Shown here: positions 1 through 6,336 of the stretch, piece after piece
Layout: every line of letters begins with the position of its first letter
How positions within the stretch are numbered: position 1 is the stretch's first letter
Position numbers and translations under genes: made by a program
Source: Planctomycetota bacterium
Lineage (GTDB): Bacteria > Planctomycetota > UBA1135 > GCA-002748355
Assembly: GCA_020426005.1 (NCBI GenBank)
Contig: JAGQQW010000027.1
Span: forward strand, 1-34,955
Length of the DNA stretch: 34,955 nucleotides
Direction: 5' to 3'
The notes under the pieces: generated by a model
Seen by the model: only the letters and a program-made list of their open reading frames with translations
Told to the model about the DNA's origin: nothing
Databases searched by the model: none

Positions 1-841
1 CGAACTCCCGGTGATCGTCTTCAGTTCGCATACCGAGCGAGGTGCCGCGATGACGCTGCGCTCTCTCGCAGCCGGTGCGGACGACTACCTCGCGAAGCCG
101 GCGGAACTCGCCGACAGTGAGGCCATCCGCCGCGAGCTCAGAGATGGGATCATCTCCCGCATCGACGCGCTCGTGCGCCGCAACGCCCCAGCTGCGCTGC
201 CGTCTCTCCCGAGCGAAACGTATCGAGCGATCGCGTCGAAGCGCAACACGTCGCCAATCGACTTGGTCGTGATCGGAGCGTCCACGGGCGGGCCCGATGC
301 ACTTGGGACTGTCCTTCAAGGTTTGCCGGCGGATCTGCCCGTTCCGGTGCTCGTCGTCGTGCACATCCTTCCGATGTTTTCGCGACTCCTTGCCGAACAG
401 CTCGACGCGAAATGCCCATTGGAGATTCGCGAAGGCATATCCGGCGGGCACGTCGAGCCCGGCGTCGTCTGGCTCGCTCCTGGGGCCAAGCACATGTTCG
501 TCGAGAAGGGCGAGGGTGGCCTCACGGTCGCACTCAATCGATCGGCGCCGGTCCACGGTTGCCGCCCGGCGGTCGACGTGCTCTTCGAGAGCGTCGCCAA
601 GACGACCGGCGCCGGGGTGCTCGGCGTGATCTTGACCGGCATGGGTGAGGACGGGTGCACGGGTGCTGCCGCGATCCGTGCGCAGGGTGGCCAGATCCTC
701 GCGCAGGACGAGGCGACCTCGGTCGTTTACGGCATGCCCCGAGCCGTGGTCGAAGCCGGCATCGCCGACGAAGTGCTGCCGCTGCAAGAGATCGCAGGCG
801 TGATCGAGCGCCGTGTGAGGAAAACGCGCGTTCGGGTCTGA
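1..841 (+). CDS. cheB: Chemotaxis protein-glutamate methylesterase CheB (5' end outside window)
   Basis: CheB removes methyl groups from (and deamidates) chemoreceptor glutamates to reset chemotaxis signalling. The frame is open from base 2, and the first residues are the end of a response-regulator receiver domain (VIVFSS, then GADDYLAKP), so the phospho-acceptor part lies off the left edge. A linker follows, then a complete methylesterase domain. Counting from the Met at base 11, the catalytic triad is Ser91 in IGASTGG, His118 in VVHILP and Asp214 in LTGMGEDG. The family usually has QHMPxxF where this protein has VHILPMF, a mild change that keeps the histidine. The next gene starts 71 bases downstream. 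No CheA, CheR or CheW is visible, so the rest of the chemosensory operon, if present, lies upstream. The family call is secure. Confidence 0.95.
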   Translation, partial: ELPVIVFSSHTERGAAMTLRSLAAGADDYLAKPAELADSEAIRRELRDGIISRIDALVRRNAPAALPSLPSETYRAIASKRNTSPIDLVVIGASTGGPDALGTVLQGLPADLPVPVLVVVHILPMFSRLLAEQLDAKCPLEIREGISGGHVEPGVVWLAPGAKHMFVEKGEGGLTVALNRSAPVHGCRPAVDVLFESVAKTTGAGVLGVILTGMGEDGCTGAAAIRAQGGQILAQDEATSVVYGMPRAVVEAGIADEVLPLQEIAGVIERRVRKTRVRV

Positions 842-912
842 CCAGGCTCGCGCGGCCGGGCCTGGACGCCTATCGTTCGGCGCTTTTCGATCCTCACGCG
901 AGAACCCGAATC

Positions 913-1314
913 GTGAAGCACATCGCCCTGTCCGCGCTCAGCGCTTGCCTTCTCCTCTTGACGTCTTGCAGCAAGAACCCCCACGCAGCGCTCATGGAGG
1001 AGTCGACGGCTCAGATGACCAAGCTCGTCGAGACGTTGGAAGGCGTCAAGGACAAGGCGGGCTGGGAGGCCGCCAAGCCGAAGCTCGAGACCGTGATGAC
1101 GACGATGGACCGCATCGGTAAGGACGTCAAGGCGCTCGGTGAACCCGACGAAGCGACCAAGAAGGAGCTCGGCGACCGCGTTTCGAAAGACGTTGCAGGC
1201 TTGCAGCAGCGCATGATGCAGGCTGCCATGAAGCTCGCGCAGAACGAGGAAATTGCAGAAGACGTGCAGAAGTTCATGACGGACTTCGGCAAGCGCATGA
1301 GCGCCACGAAGTGA
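913..1314 (+). CDS. Small predicted lipoprotein, helical
   Basis: 133 residues from a GTG start. The N-terminus is a short basic start, a hydrophobic stretch and a lipobox ending LLTSC with Cys19, so the product should be lipidated and held in the envelope. The mature part is rich in Lys, Glu, Ala and Met, with no Cys and almost no Pro, and should be largely alpha-helical, possibly a helical bundle. I recognise no family. The longer open frame upstream (from 655) overlaps cheB and has high-GC shadow composition, so I place the start at 913, directly before the signal peptide. No clear Shine-Dalgarno site precedes it. It lies between cheB and tpx on the same strand, but the spacing (71 and 84 bases) does not force an operon. 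Confidence 0.75.
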   Translation: MKHIALSALSACLLLLTSCSKNPHAALMEESTAQMTKLVETLEGVKDKAGWEAAKPKLETVMTTMDRIGKDVKALGEPDEATKKELGDRVSKDVAGLQQRMMQAAMKLAQNEEIAEDVQKFMTDFGKRMSATK

Positions 1315-1322
1315 TGTCACGC

Positions 1323-1376
1323 CAGCGCGGAGATCCGCCCGTGCGAACGCTCGGGTTTCCGCGAGATTCCGCGCTG
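1323..1376. terminator. Imperfect long-loop hairpin between lipoprotein gene and tpx
   Basis: A perfect 9-base inverted repeat, CAGCGCGGA (1323-1331) and TCCGCGCTG (1368-1376), encloses a 36-base loop that can form a weak inner CCCG/CGGG stem. No U-tract follows, so it is not a classical intrinsic terminator. It could act as a processing or pausing structure, or as an operator for tpx, whose start is 22 bases further on. Confidence 0.35.
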
Positions 1377-1398
1377 ACTCTGTGCCATCGTTCCGCCC

Positions 1399-1893
1399 AT
1401 GAGCAAGATCACTCTCAAGGGCAACCCGATCACCACCAACGGTGACCTTCCTGCGGCCGGCAACAAGGCGCCGGCCGCGACCTTCGTCAAGCAGGACCTC
1501 AGTGAAGCGTCGCTCGCGAGCTACGCGGGCAAGACGAAGGTCCTCAACATCTTCCCGAGCATCGACACGGGCGTTTGCGCACTCTCGGTCAAGAACTTCC
1601 AGGAGAAGCTCGCGGGGCGCGACGACGTCGTCGTCCTGCACGTCAGCCGGGACCTGCCCTTCGCGCAGAAGCGCTTCTGCGGCGCCGAGGGCGTCGAAAA
1701 TGCAGAGACGCTCTCCGCGTTCCGCACCGACTTCGCTCGCGATTATGGCGTCGAGATGACCGACGGTCCGCTCAAGGGTCTCTGTGCACGAGCAGTACTC
1801 GTGCTCGACGGCAACGACGTGGTGAAGCACGCCGAACTCGTTCCCGAGATCGCGCAAGAGCCGAACTACGACGCGGCACTCGCGGCGATCTGA
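1399..1893 (+). CDS. tpx: Thiol peroxidase, atypical 2-Cys peroxiredoxin
   Basis: Tpx reduces hydrogen and alkyl peroxides with thioredoxin as electron donor, in the cytoplasm or periplasm depending on species. Here there is no signal peptide. The 164-residue length is the usual one. The peroxidatic cysteine is Cys60 in PSIDTGVC (family: PSIDTxVC) and the resolving cysteine is Cys94 in KRFCGAEG, matching the spacing of E. coli Tpx (61/95). The conserved Arg of the active site is Arg131 in CARAVLV. An additional cysteine, Cys129, sits two residues before that Arg where most members have a hydrophobic residue. The gene converges on the polyketide synthase gene, with only five bases between the two stop codons and no evident terminator. 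Confidence 0.96.
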   Translation: MSKITLKGNPITTNGDLPAAGNKAPAATFVKQDLSEASLASYAGKTKVLNIFPSIDTGVCALSVKNFQEKLAGRDDVVVLHVSRDLPFAQKRFCGAEGVENAETLSAFRTDFARDYGVEMTDGPLKGLCARAVLVLDGNDVVKHAELVPEIAQEPNYDAALAAI

Positions 1894-1898
1894 CTCCG

Positions 1899-2993
1899 TC
1901 AGAAGCGCAGCAGCACGAGTTCCGCGCAGAAGCCGGGGCCGAGCGCGAGGAGTACGCCGTACGAGCCTCGTGGCGGATGGTGCTCCTCGATCGTGTCCTT
2001 GAGCACGAGCAGAACCGATGCGCTCGACACGTTGCCGAAGCGTTCGAGGTTGCTCCAAGTCACGGCGAGGTCGTTCTCGGTGAGTCCGAGCGATTCTTGG
2101 ACCGCAGTGAGGACTTTGGGGCCACCGCTATGGCAGATCCACGCGGAGACATCGTCGCGTTCGAGTCCGTGGCTCGTGAGCAAGGCGTCGACATCGCGTC
2201 CGACGTGTTTCCTGACGACCTCGGGCACTGCCGATGAGAGTACGAGCTTGAACCCGTTCTCCGAAACGGTCCAACCCATCACGTCTTCGCTGTCGGGGTA
2301 GAAGACCGAGTGGGTCGCGACGATCTCCGGTAGCGTGCCCTCCAACTCATGAGTGCGAGCGAACTCGTCGCCACACAGCACGACGGCGCTCGCCGCATCG
2401 CCGAACAGGCCGGTGGCGATCATGTTGGGCACGGAGCGATCGGCTTGTTGGAAGGTCAGTGAGCAAAGCTCGACCGAAAGCAATACGGCTGCCTGACCGG
2501 GATAGGCACGGACGTAGTCCGCCGCCCGCGAGAGTCCTGCCGCGCCCGCGACGCAACCGAGTCCGAAGAGCGGCGATCGCCGCAGGTCGGGGCGAAAGTC
2601 GAGTCGGTTCATGAGCCGCGCGTCGATCGAAGGAGTCGCGAGTCCGGTCACCGTCACGAAGAACAGTGCGCCGATGTCCGAAGCTTCGAGGCCGGCTCGT
2701 TCGAGCGCATCGCGCACGGCGGCTTCGCCGACATCGAGTGCGGTGCCGATCCACGTGTCGTTCGCCTGCCCGAAGGTCTCCATGCGACCGTACTTCTCGA
2801 GCGGCAGCGACAAGTGGCGACTCTGGACACGCGTGTTGCCGTGCAGCGCGGCGAGGCGCTTCGAGAACTCGCCGTTTTGATTCCACAAGACTCCGAGTTG
2901 TTCGAGGATTTCCTCTTGGCGGTAGCGGTGGCTCGGAAAGGCCGCTCCTACGCTCGCGATTCTCAAGGCGTTTCCTTTCGTCGAATGGTCCAT
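1899..2993 (-). CDS. Type III polyketide synthase (chalcone/alkylresorcinol synthase family)
   Basis: Homodimeric condensing enzyme that extends an acyl-CoA starter with malonyl-CoA and cyclises the product to a resorcinol or pyrone. 364 residues from the ATG. The catalytic triad is complete: Cys147 in LFGLGCVAG, His288 in ICHSGGPK and Asn321 in ERFGNVSSAS. The C-terminal GFGPG loop is ALGPG here. This is the last gene of a five-gene minus-strand operon. The start is uncertain. The ATG at 2993 lies 31 bases inside the upstream gene without a Shine-Dalgarno site. A TTG at 2966 overlaps the upstream stop as TTGA, has AAAGGAAA just before it, and gives a 355-residue protein beginning close to the usual family N-terminus (RIASVGAAFP). 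Methyltransferases next door recall the bacterial BpsA-BpsB and SrsA-SrsB-SrsC phenolic-lipid systems, which favours a long fatty-acyl starter. That substrate is inferred. Confidence 0.95.
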   Translation of the reverse strand: MDHSTKGNALRIASVGAAFPSHRYRQEEILEQLGVLWNQNGEFSKRLAALHGNTRVQSRHLSLPLEKYGRMETFGQANDTWIGTALDVGEAAVRDALERAGLEASDIGALFFVTVTGLATPSIDARLMNRLDFRPDLRRSPLFGLGCVAGAAGLSRAADYVRAYPGQAAVLLSVELCSLTFQQADRSVPNMIATGLFGDAASAVVLCGDEFARTHELEGTLPEIVATHSVFYPDSEDVMGWTVSENGFKLVLSSAVPEVVRKHVGRDVDALLTSHGLERDDVSAWICHSGGPKVLTAVQESLGLTENDLAVTWSNLERFGNVSSASVLLVLKDTIEEHHPPRGSYGVLLALGPGFCAELVLLRF

Positions 2994-3727
2994 CTCGGGA
3001 AGAAGTAGGGCACGCGTGTCCGGTATTCCGCGAATACGTCACCGAAGATCGAGGCGAAGCGCGCTTCTTTGAGCACCGGGCCGGCGAGGCAGTACGCGCC
3101 CCAAACCGCGACCAATAGAACTCTGTCCACGGTCCATACCGGTGCGGTGATCAGGATCGCGAAGAACGCGAAGTAGATCGGCTGGCGACACAGCGCGAAG
3201 AGGCCGCGAGTTGGCAGCGGGCCATAGCGTGGTGCCCGCCCGCGTGCGACTGCCGACCAGCCGGTCCAGCCGGTCTGGATGCCGAGCCCCGCGTCGAGCA
3301 TCGACTTCGCGAGCAGGAGCCACGAGGCCCCGTAGAGTGTCGCGCTGACGATCCACAGGGATCCTCGTGGTTCGATGAGCACCGGGCCGACAGGGGACCA
3401 CAGCGTGAACACGGCGATGAGTTGGATCGAGGCGAACGTCGCGAACAACGTGGTGACGACGTCGCGCCCGAAGTCGCGCGTGAACGGTGCTGTCAAGACA
3501 CGTTGCCCACGGCGCGACAGGAACCACGAGTGGAGGAGTGGAAACTGGACCGCGAGCAGGATGTCTGCCGCGATGGCCGAAGCGCCCGTGAGCGTGCCTC
3601 GTCCGATACGAAGGCCGGTCCAAAGGCCGATCGCCATCCACGCGACGCCGATGGCGAACATCGTGTGACACAGGATGCCGAGTGCCACTGCACCGACGCG
3701 AGCGCTTCGCGAGTCTGTGCCTCTCAT
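2963..3727 (-). CDS. Isoprenylcysteine carboxylmethyltransferase-like membrane methyltransferase
   Basis: 254 residues with about six hydrophobic segments and a C-terminal catalytic signature of the ICMT/PEMT-type integral membrane methyltransferases: LCRQPIYFAFF (family: RHPxYxG) followed by a basic ..EARFASIFGDVFAEYRTRVPYFFP.. stretch, where family members have a conserved E..L...FG..Y..Y...VP.F.P pattern. In Bacillus (BpsB) and Streptomyces (SrsB), proteins of this type O-methylate type III polyketide lipids, and the immediate neighbour here is such a synthase. The start ATG at 3727 overlaps the upstream methyltransferase stop as ATGA, indicating translational coupling. Its own stop overlaps a TTG that may start the synthase. 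A much longer open frame reaching 4519 is a frame shadow of the upstream gene. The substrate is inferred. Confidence 0.85.
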   Translation of the reverse strand: MRGTDSRSARVGAVALGILCHTMFAIGVAWMAIGLWTGLRIGRGTLTGASAIAADILLAVQFPLLHSWFLSRRGQRVLTAPFTRDFGRDVVTTLFATFASIQLIAVFTLWSPVGPVLIEPRGSLWIVSATLYGASWLLLAKSMLDAGLGIQTGWTGWSAVARGRAPRYGPLPTRGLFALCRQPIYFAFFAILITAPVWTVDRVLLVAVWGAYCLAGPVLKEARFASIFGDVFAEYRTRVPYFFPRWTIRRKETP

Positions 3728-4449
3728 GCTGCTCGCTCCGCCTTGCGAAACAGCGCGCAGTAGGACACCGCCGTGCTCGACGATGACTGCAATACGAGTC
3801 GACGCCGCATGAGGGTTTGCATCACTCGAGGCCGTTCGCCCGTGATTCTCGCGAGAACCAAGGCGTTCTCGCGCCCGACGCGCTCGAGTTCTTCCGGGCG
3901 AACGAACAGCGCGGGATCGTGAGTTCCCTTCGGGACGTAGCCGAGTCCTTCGGCGAGATGCACCGCGAGAACGGTTGCACGCTTGCTGCGATTGATCGTG
4001 CTCACGTAGACGTGTCCGCCCGGCTTGACGATACGAGCAGCCTCGGACAGCACGGCTGGCCAATCCTCGACGTGTTCGATGATGTCCGCGAGTAGAGCGA
4101 TATCGACGAAGCCACTCGAGATTGGCAGGCACGTCGCATCTGCACGTACGCAGGTCACCGAAGGGATCGATCGCTGTGCGAGTCGATCGAGACTCGCTTG
4201 GCTGCGATCGAAGGCGTAGACGTGTCCTGCATGTGTGGCGATGCGCGACGCGAGAATGCCACCACCGCTGCCGATGTCCGCGACAATTCCCCAATCGTCC
4301 TTGGAGAGCCAAGCACGAAGCCGATCGAGCCTCGATGTGCCGACGGAGTGCAAAGAGCGGAACGTGCGCGAGTCGGCATCGTCCCATTCGTTCGCGTTGC
4401 GATCGTAGATCGTGAGGTCGTTTCGGCCGGCCATCGAGTTCTCGGTCAT
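3724..4449 (-). CDS. UbiG-like class I SAM-dependent O-methyltransferase
   Basis: 241 residues, soluble Rossmann-fold methyltransferase. Motif I is VADIGSGGG (residues 57-64), the ribose-binding acid is Asp81 in YAFDRS, and the post-I region carries ADATCLP. Beyond the common fold it has the UbiG/Coq3 signatures STINRS (about 150-155) and VPKGTHD (about 172-178). UbiG methylates catechol-type hydroxyls during ubiquinone synthesis. In a polyketide synthase operon this suggests O-methylation of a dihydroxylated phenolic ring, but the true substrate cannot be read from sequence. The start at 4449 overlaps the upstream lipoprotein stop as ATGA. A second ATG at 4434 (MAGRND) is possible. The ICMT-like gene follows with another ATGA overlap. 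Confidence 0.88.
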   Translation of the reverse strand: MTENSMAGRNDLTIYDRNANEWDDADSRTFRSLHSVGTSRLDRLRAWLSKDDWGIVADIGSGGGILASRIATHAGHVYAFDRSQASLDRLAQRSIPSVTCVRADATCLPISSGFVDIALLADIIEHVEDWPAVLSEAARIVKPGGHVYVSTINRSKRATVLAVHLAEGLGYVPKGTHDPALFVRPEELERVGRENALVLARITGERPRVMQTLMRRRLVLQSSSSTAVSYCALFRKAERAA

Positions 4450-4886
4450 CGAAGAGCGATACGGCGCAGATAGACGGCGCCCGCCGGCGCTTGGAACTCG
4501 AGGACGCCCTCGCGCACACGGCAAGCGACAGGTTCGCCGTCGAGAACGAATCCGCGATCGTCGATGGCCCAAGTGCCCTGTAGGACTTCGAAGGTCGGCA
4601 GCTCGTCGCCGAAGCTCAGTGCTGCGCCGCTGTAGTTCCCGCCGGATCCGAAGGAGTACGCGATCTCGGCGAGGCTGGCGGCGGCGTCCCCCGTGATGCG
4701 AAACGATCGCCACACGCCGGGAATCGCGTCCATGGTCGGTGCATTCCACGGCTGGCCTTCGATCTCGAAGTCGTCGAGTTCGACAGCGCGGTTCTCCTTG
4801 GCTACGACGTTCGAAGGGATGCAGCCAGGAGCGACGAGCGCGGCGAAGAGCGCGATTCCCATACGTCGTGAGGTCGTCACGATCAT
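4446..4886 (-). CDS. Predicted small lipoprotein of the polyketide locus
   Basis: 146 residues. The N-terminus MIVTTSRRMGIALFAA ends in a lipobox LVAPGC with Cys22, so the mature protein should be membrane-anchored outside the cytoplasm. The rest is about 120 residues rich in alternating hydrophobic and polar residues with several Gly and Trp, suggesting a small beta-sandwich or lipocalin-like fold. No family is recognised. It is coupled on both sides by ATGA overlaps, between the YceI gene and the UbiG-like methyltransferase. It is therefore made in step with them and probably serves the same lipid product outside the cytoplasm. That role is inferred from context only. Confidence 0.75.
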   Translation of the reverse strand: MIVTTSRRMGIALFAALVAPGCIPSNVVAKENRAVELDDFEIEGQPWNAPTMDAIPGVWRSFRITGDAAASLAEIAYSFGSGGNYSGAALSFGDELPTFEVLQGTWAIDDRGFVLDGEPVACRVREGVLEFQAPAGAVYLRRIALR

Positions 4887-6097
4887 TCGCCCTTCTGTGC
4901 ACGCATGCGCAACGCGATCCAGACCTTGACGGTCTTGTTCATGCTGATCAGGCCGAGCTTGTTGGGTACCGGAACTTCGTAGTCGGGGAGGTCGAGTGAG
5001 GCCTGGCCTTCGACGACGAGTCGTTGTGTCTCATCGAGCTTCATCTCGATCGGCATCGAGAATGGATTCGACTTTCCACGGATCGTCATCGATCCCCTCG
5101 CCGTGCCTCGAACCGTCTTCGATTCGGCATCCGATACCGCGTCTGTAATGCTCTCGAGCCGGAATTCGATCTTGTCGTGATGGGCTGTGTCGAGGTGTTC
5201 GCGCATCGCTTCGTCGCGCCCGTCGAGCCCGGTGATCAGGCTGGACGCGTCGACGGAGATCGCGCCGGATGCTCCCTTTGCGGGATTCTCGAGCGTCGTC
5301 TCGAGATCGCCGTCGAGCTTGGACGTGACGCCCGTGAAATCGTGCAGAGTACTCTTCGCATCGAAACCGACGCGCGACAGTGCCGGCAGTACGACGAAAC
5401 GTGTTTTTGCGCCGAAGTCGACGCCAGACGACGCGATCGAGAACGAGAGGAACCGCTTCTTCGCAGGTGCTTTGGTCGACGCCTTGGTCGGTGCTTCGGA
5501 GTCGCTTCGTGGGTGGTCAGGGCTTGGTTCGATTGGCTTGTCGGATTCTGGCGCCTGTGCAATCGCCGGAACCTCGACTTCTGTCGCCGTGATTTCTGTC
5601 GCCGTGATCTCGGGAGTCGTGATGGGTCGAACCCCGACGGGTGATGCCGCTGCGGATTCGTCGCGAGCAAGACGCAAGCCCGCGACCGACTGGGCGATCG
5701 TCTGCAGGTGATCGCCAAGGGCGACGCGTTGCTGCTCTGCGGCCACACGGTGGGACTCGAGCGCAGCTTCGGTTCGCCGCAGGCGAGACTCGAGCCCCGC
5801 CAGTCGCTCTTCGAGGGTCGCGACGTTTCGGGTGGCGCGCTCTTCAGAGGCGTTGTCGAGCTGCGTCGCGAGTTCGCCGAAGCTCTTTCCGAGGTCGGTG
5901 CGAAGCGCTGCAAGATCGCCGTGAAGCGAGTTGACGGCGTCACGGAGCAGTGTGATCTCCGAGACGCCATGGCTTGCCTCGTCGTCCGCAATCGTGACGT
6001 GGACCTTCGATTGGACCGACCACCAGGCTGCGGCGCCGAGGGCTGTCCACGCGATGAGTGCCAAGACGCCGAGCGTGACCAGAATGCTGCGGATCAT
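4883..6097 (-). CDS. Membrane-anchored coiled-coil protein with C-terminal YceI lipid-binding domain
   Basis: 404 residues, about twice a typical YceI protein. An N-terminal transmembrane anchor (residues 1-26, IRSILVTLGVLAL...) is followed by a heptad-like, Glu/Ala/Leu/Arg-rich segment (about 45-140) that should form a coiled coil. A Pro/Thr/Glu linker carries two copies of EITAT. From about residue 225 to the end comes a YceI domain (FVVLPALSRVGFDAKSTLHDFTG, then LDGRDEAMREHL and NPFSMPIEMKL). YceI domains are lipocalin-like barrels that bind polyisoprenoids and quinones. I place the start at the ATG at 6097 because upstream residues have no signal-like character. It is the first gene of the five-gene operon, divergent from the exporter gene. 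An envelope carrier or tether for the locus product is the likeliest role; this is an inference. Confidence 0.88.
   Translation of the reverse strand: MIRSILVTLGVLALIAWTALGAAAWWSVQSKVHVTIADDEASHGVSEITLLRDAVNSLHGDLAALRTDLGKSFGELATQLDNASEERATRNVATLEERLAGLESRLRRTEAALESHRVAAEQQRVALGDHLQTIAQSVAGLRLARDESAAASPVGVRPITTPEITATEITATEVEVPAIAQAPESDKPIEPSPDHPRSDSEAPTKASTKAPAKKRFLSFSIASSGVDFGAKTRFVVLPALSRVGFDAKSTLHDFTGVTSKLDGDLETTLENPAKGASGAISVDASSLITGLDGRDEAMREHLDTAHHDKIEFRLESITDAVSDAESKTVRGTARGSMTIRGKSNPFSMPIEMKLDETQRLVVEGQASLDLPDYEVPVPNKLGLISMNKTVKVWIALRMRAQKGE
5579..5608. repeat. Two perfect 15-base tandem copies inside the YceI gene linker
   Basis: TTCTGTCGCCGTGAT occurs twice head to tail. On the coding (minus) strand it gives the EITAT duplication in the flexible linker between coiled coil and YceI domain. 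It is in frame and therefore probably tolerated length variation. Confidence 0.8.
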
Positions 6098-6300
6098 GGC
6101 CGGATGGTCGCAAAGCGCGGGCCAGGGCTCGAGGGCCGCGCGCGCAGCGTCTTCGAGTCCGATGTTGCCAGAAACGTCGCGACACTGGTCCCTCGATCGC
6201 TGCACCGGCGTGCGTTGCCATGTATATATGACACGTTCAGTGTGCATGGTTTACACGATTTGAGACGGTAATCTCGAACCGCATCCCGCCCGGCGCCCGT

Positions 6301-6323
6301 TGGCGTCTGGCACGCCACGTGCA
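6301..6323 (+). promoter_or_regulatory. Candidate sigma-54 promoter of the exporter/two-component operon
   Basis: TGGCACG-CCAC-GTGCA at 6308-6323 matches the sigma-54 consensus TGGCACG-N4-TTGCW at all positions but one, with the -24 GG at 6309-6310, the -12 GC at 6321-6322 and correct spacing. Transcription would begin near 6334, three bases before the GTG at 6337. A hairpin-forming dyad TGGCGT-CTGGC-ACGCCA (6301-6317) overlaps the -24 element. The same operon encodes a sigma-54 activator, which makes autoregulation plausible. I found no comparable site on the minus strand of this intergenic region. Confidence 0.55.
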
Positions 6324-6336
6324 CGCGGGGGCTCTC

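Noticed and set aside
727..2058. 443-residue minus-strand open frame across the lipoprotein gene and tpx
   Set aside because: Arg/Leu/Glu-rich shadow of plus-strand genes with clear family motifs (tpx) and a lipobox; no domain of its own.
6229..6246. TGACACG...TGTGCA as a second sigma-54 site
   Set aside because: The -24 element has GA instead of GG and the GC is two bases too far downstream.
6214..6262. A/T-rich patch with TATATA and GTGT/ACAC dyads as the promoter of the YceI operon
   Set aside because: It is probably regulatory, but no -35 element with acceptable spacing could be paired with the TATATA on the minus strand, so I did not list it as a promoter.
6319..6336. GTG at 6319 as the exporter start
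   Set aside because: It lies inside the candidate sigma-54 -12 element and lacks a ribosome-binding site; the GTG at 6337 is better placed.
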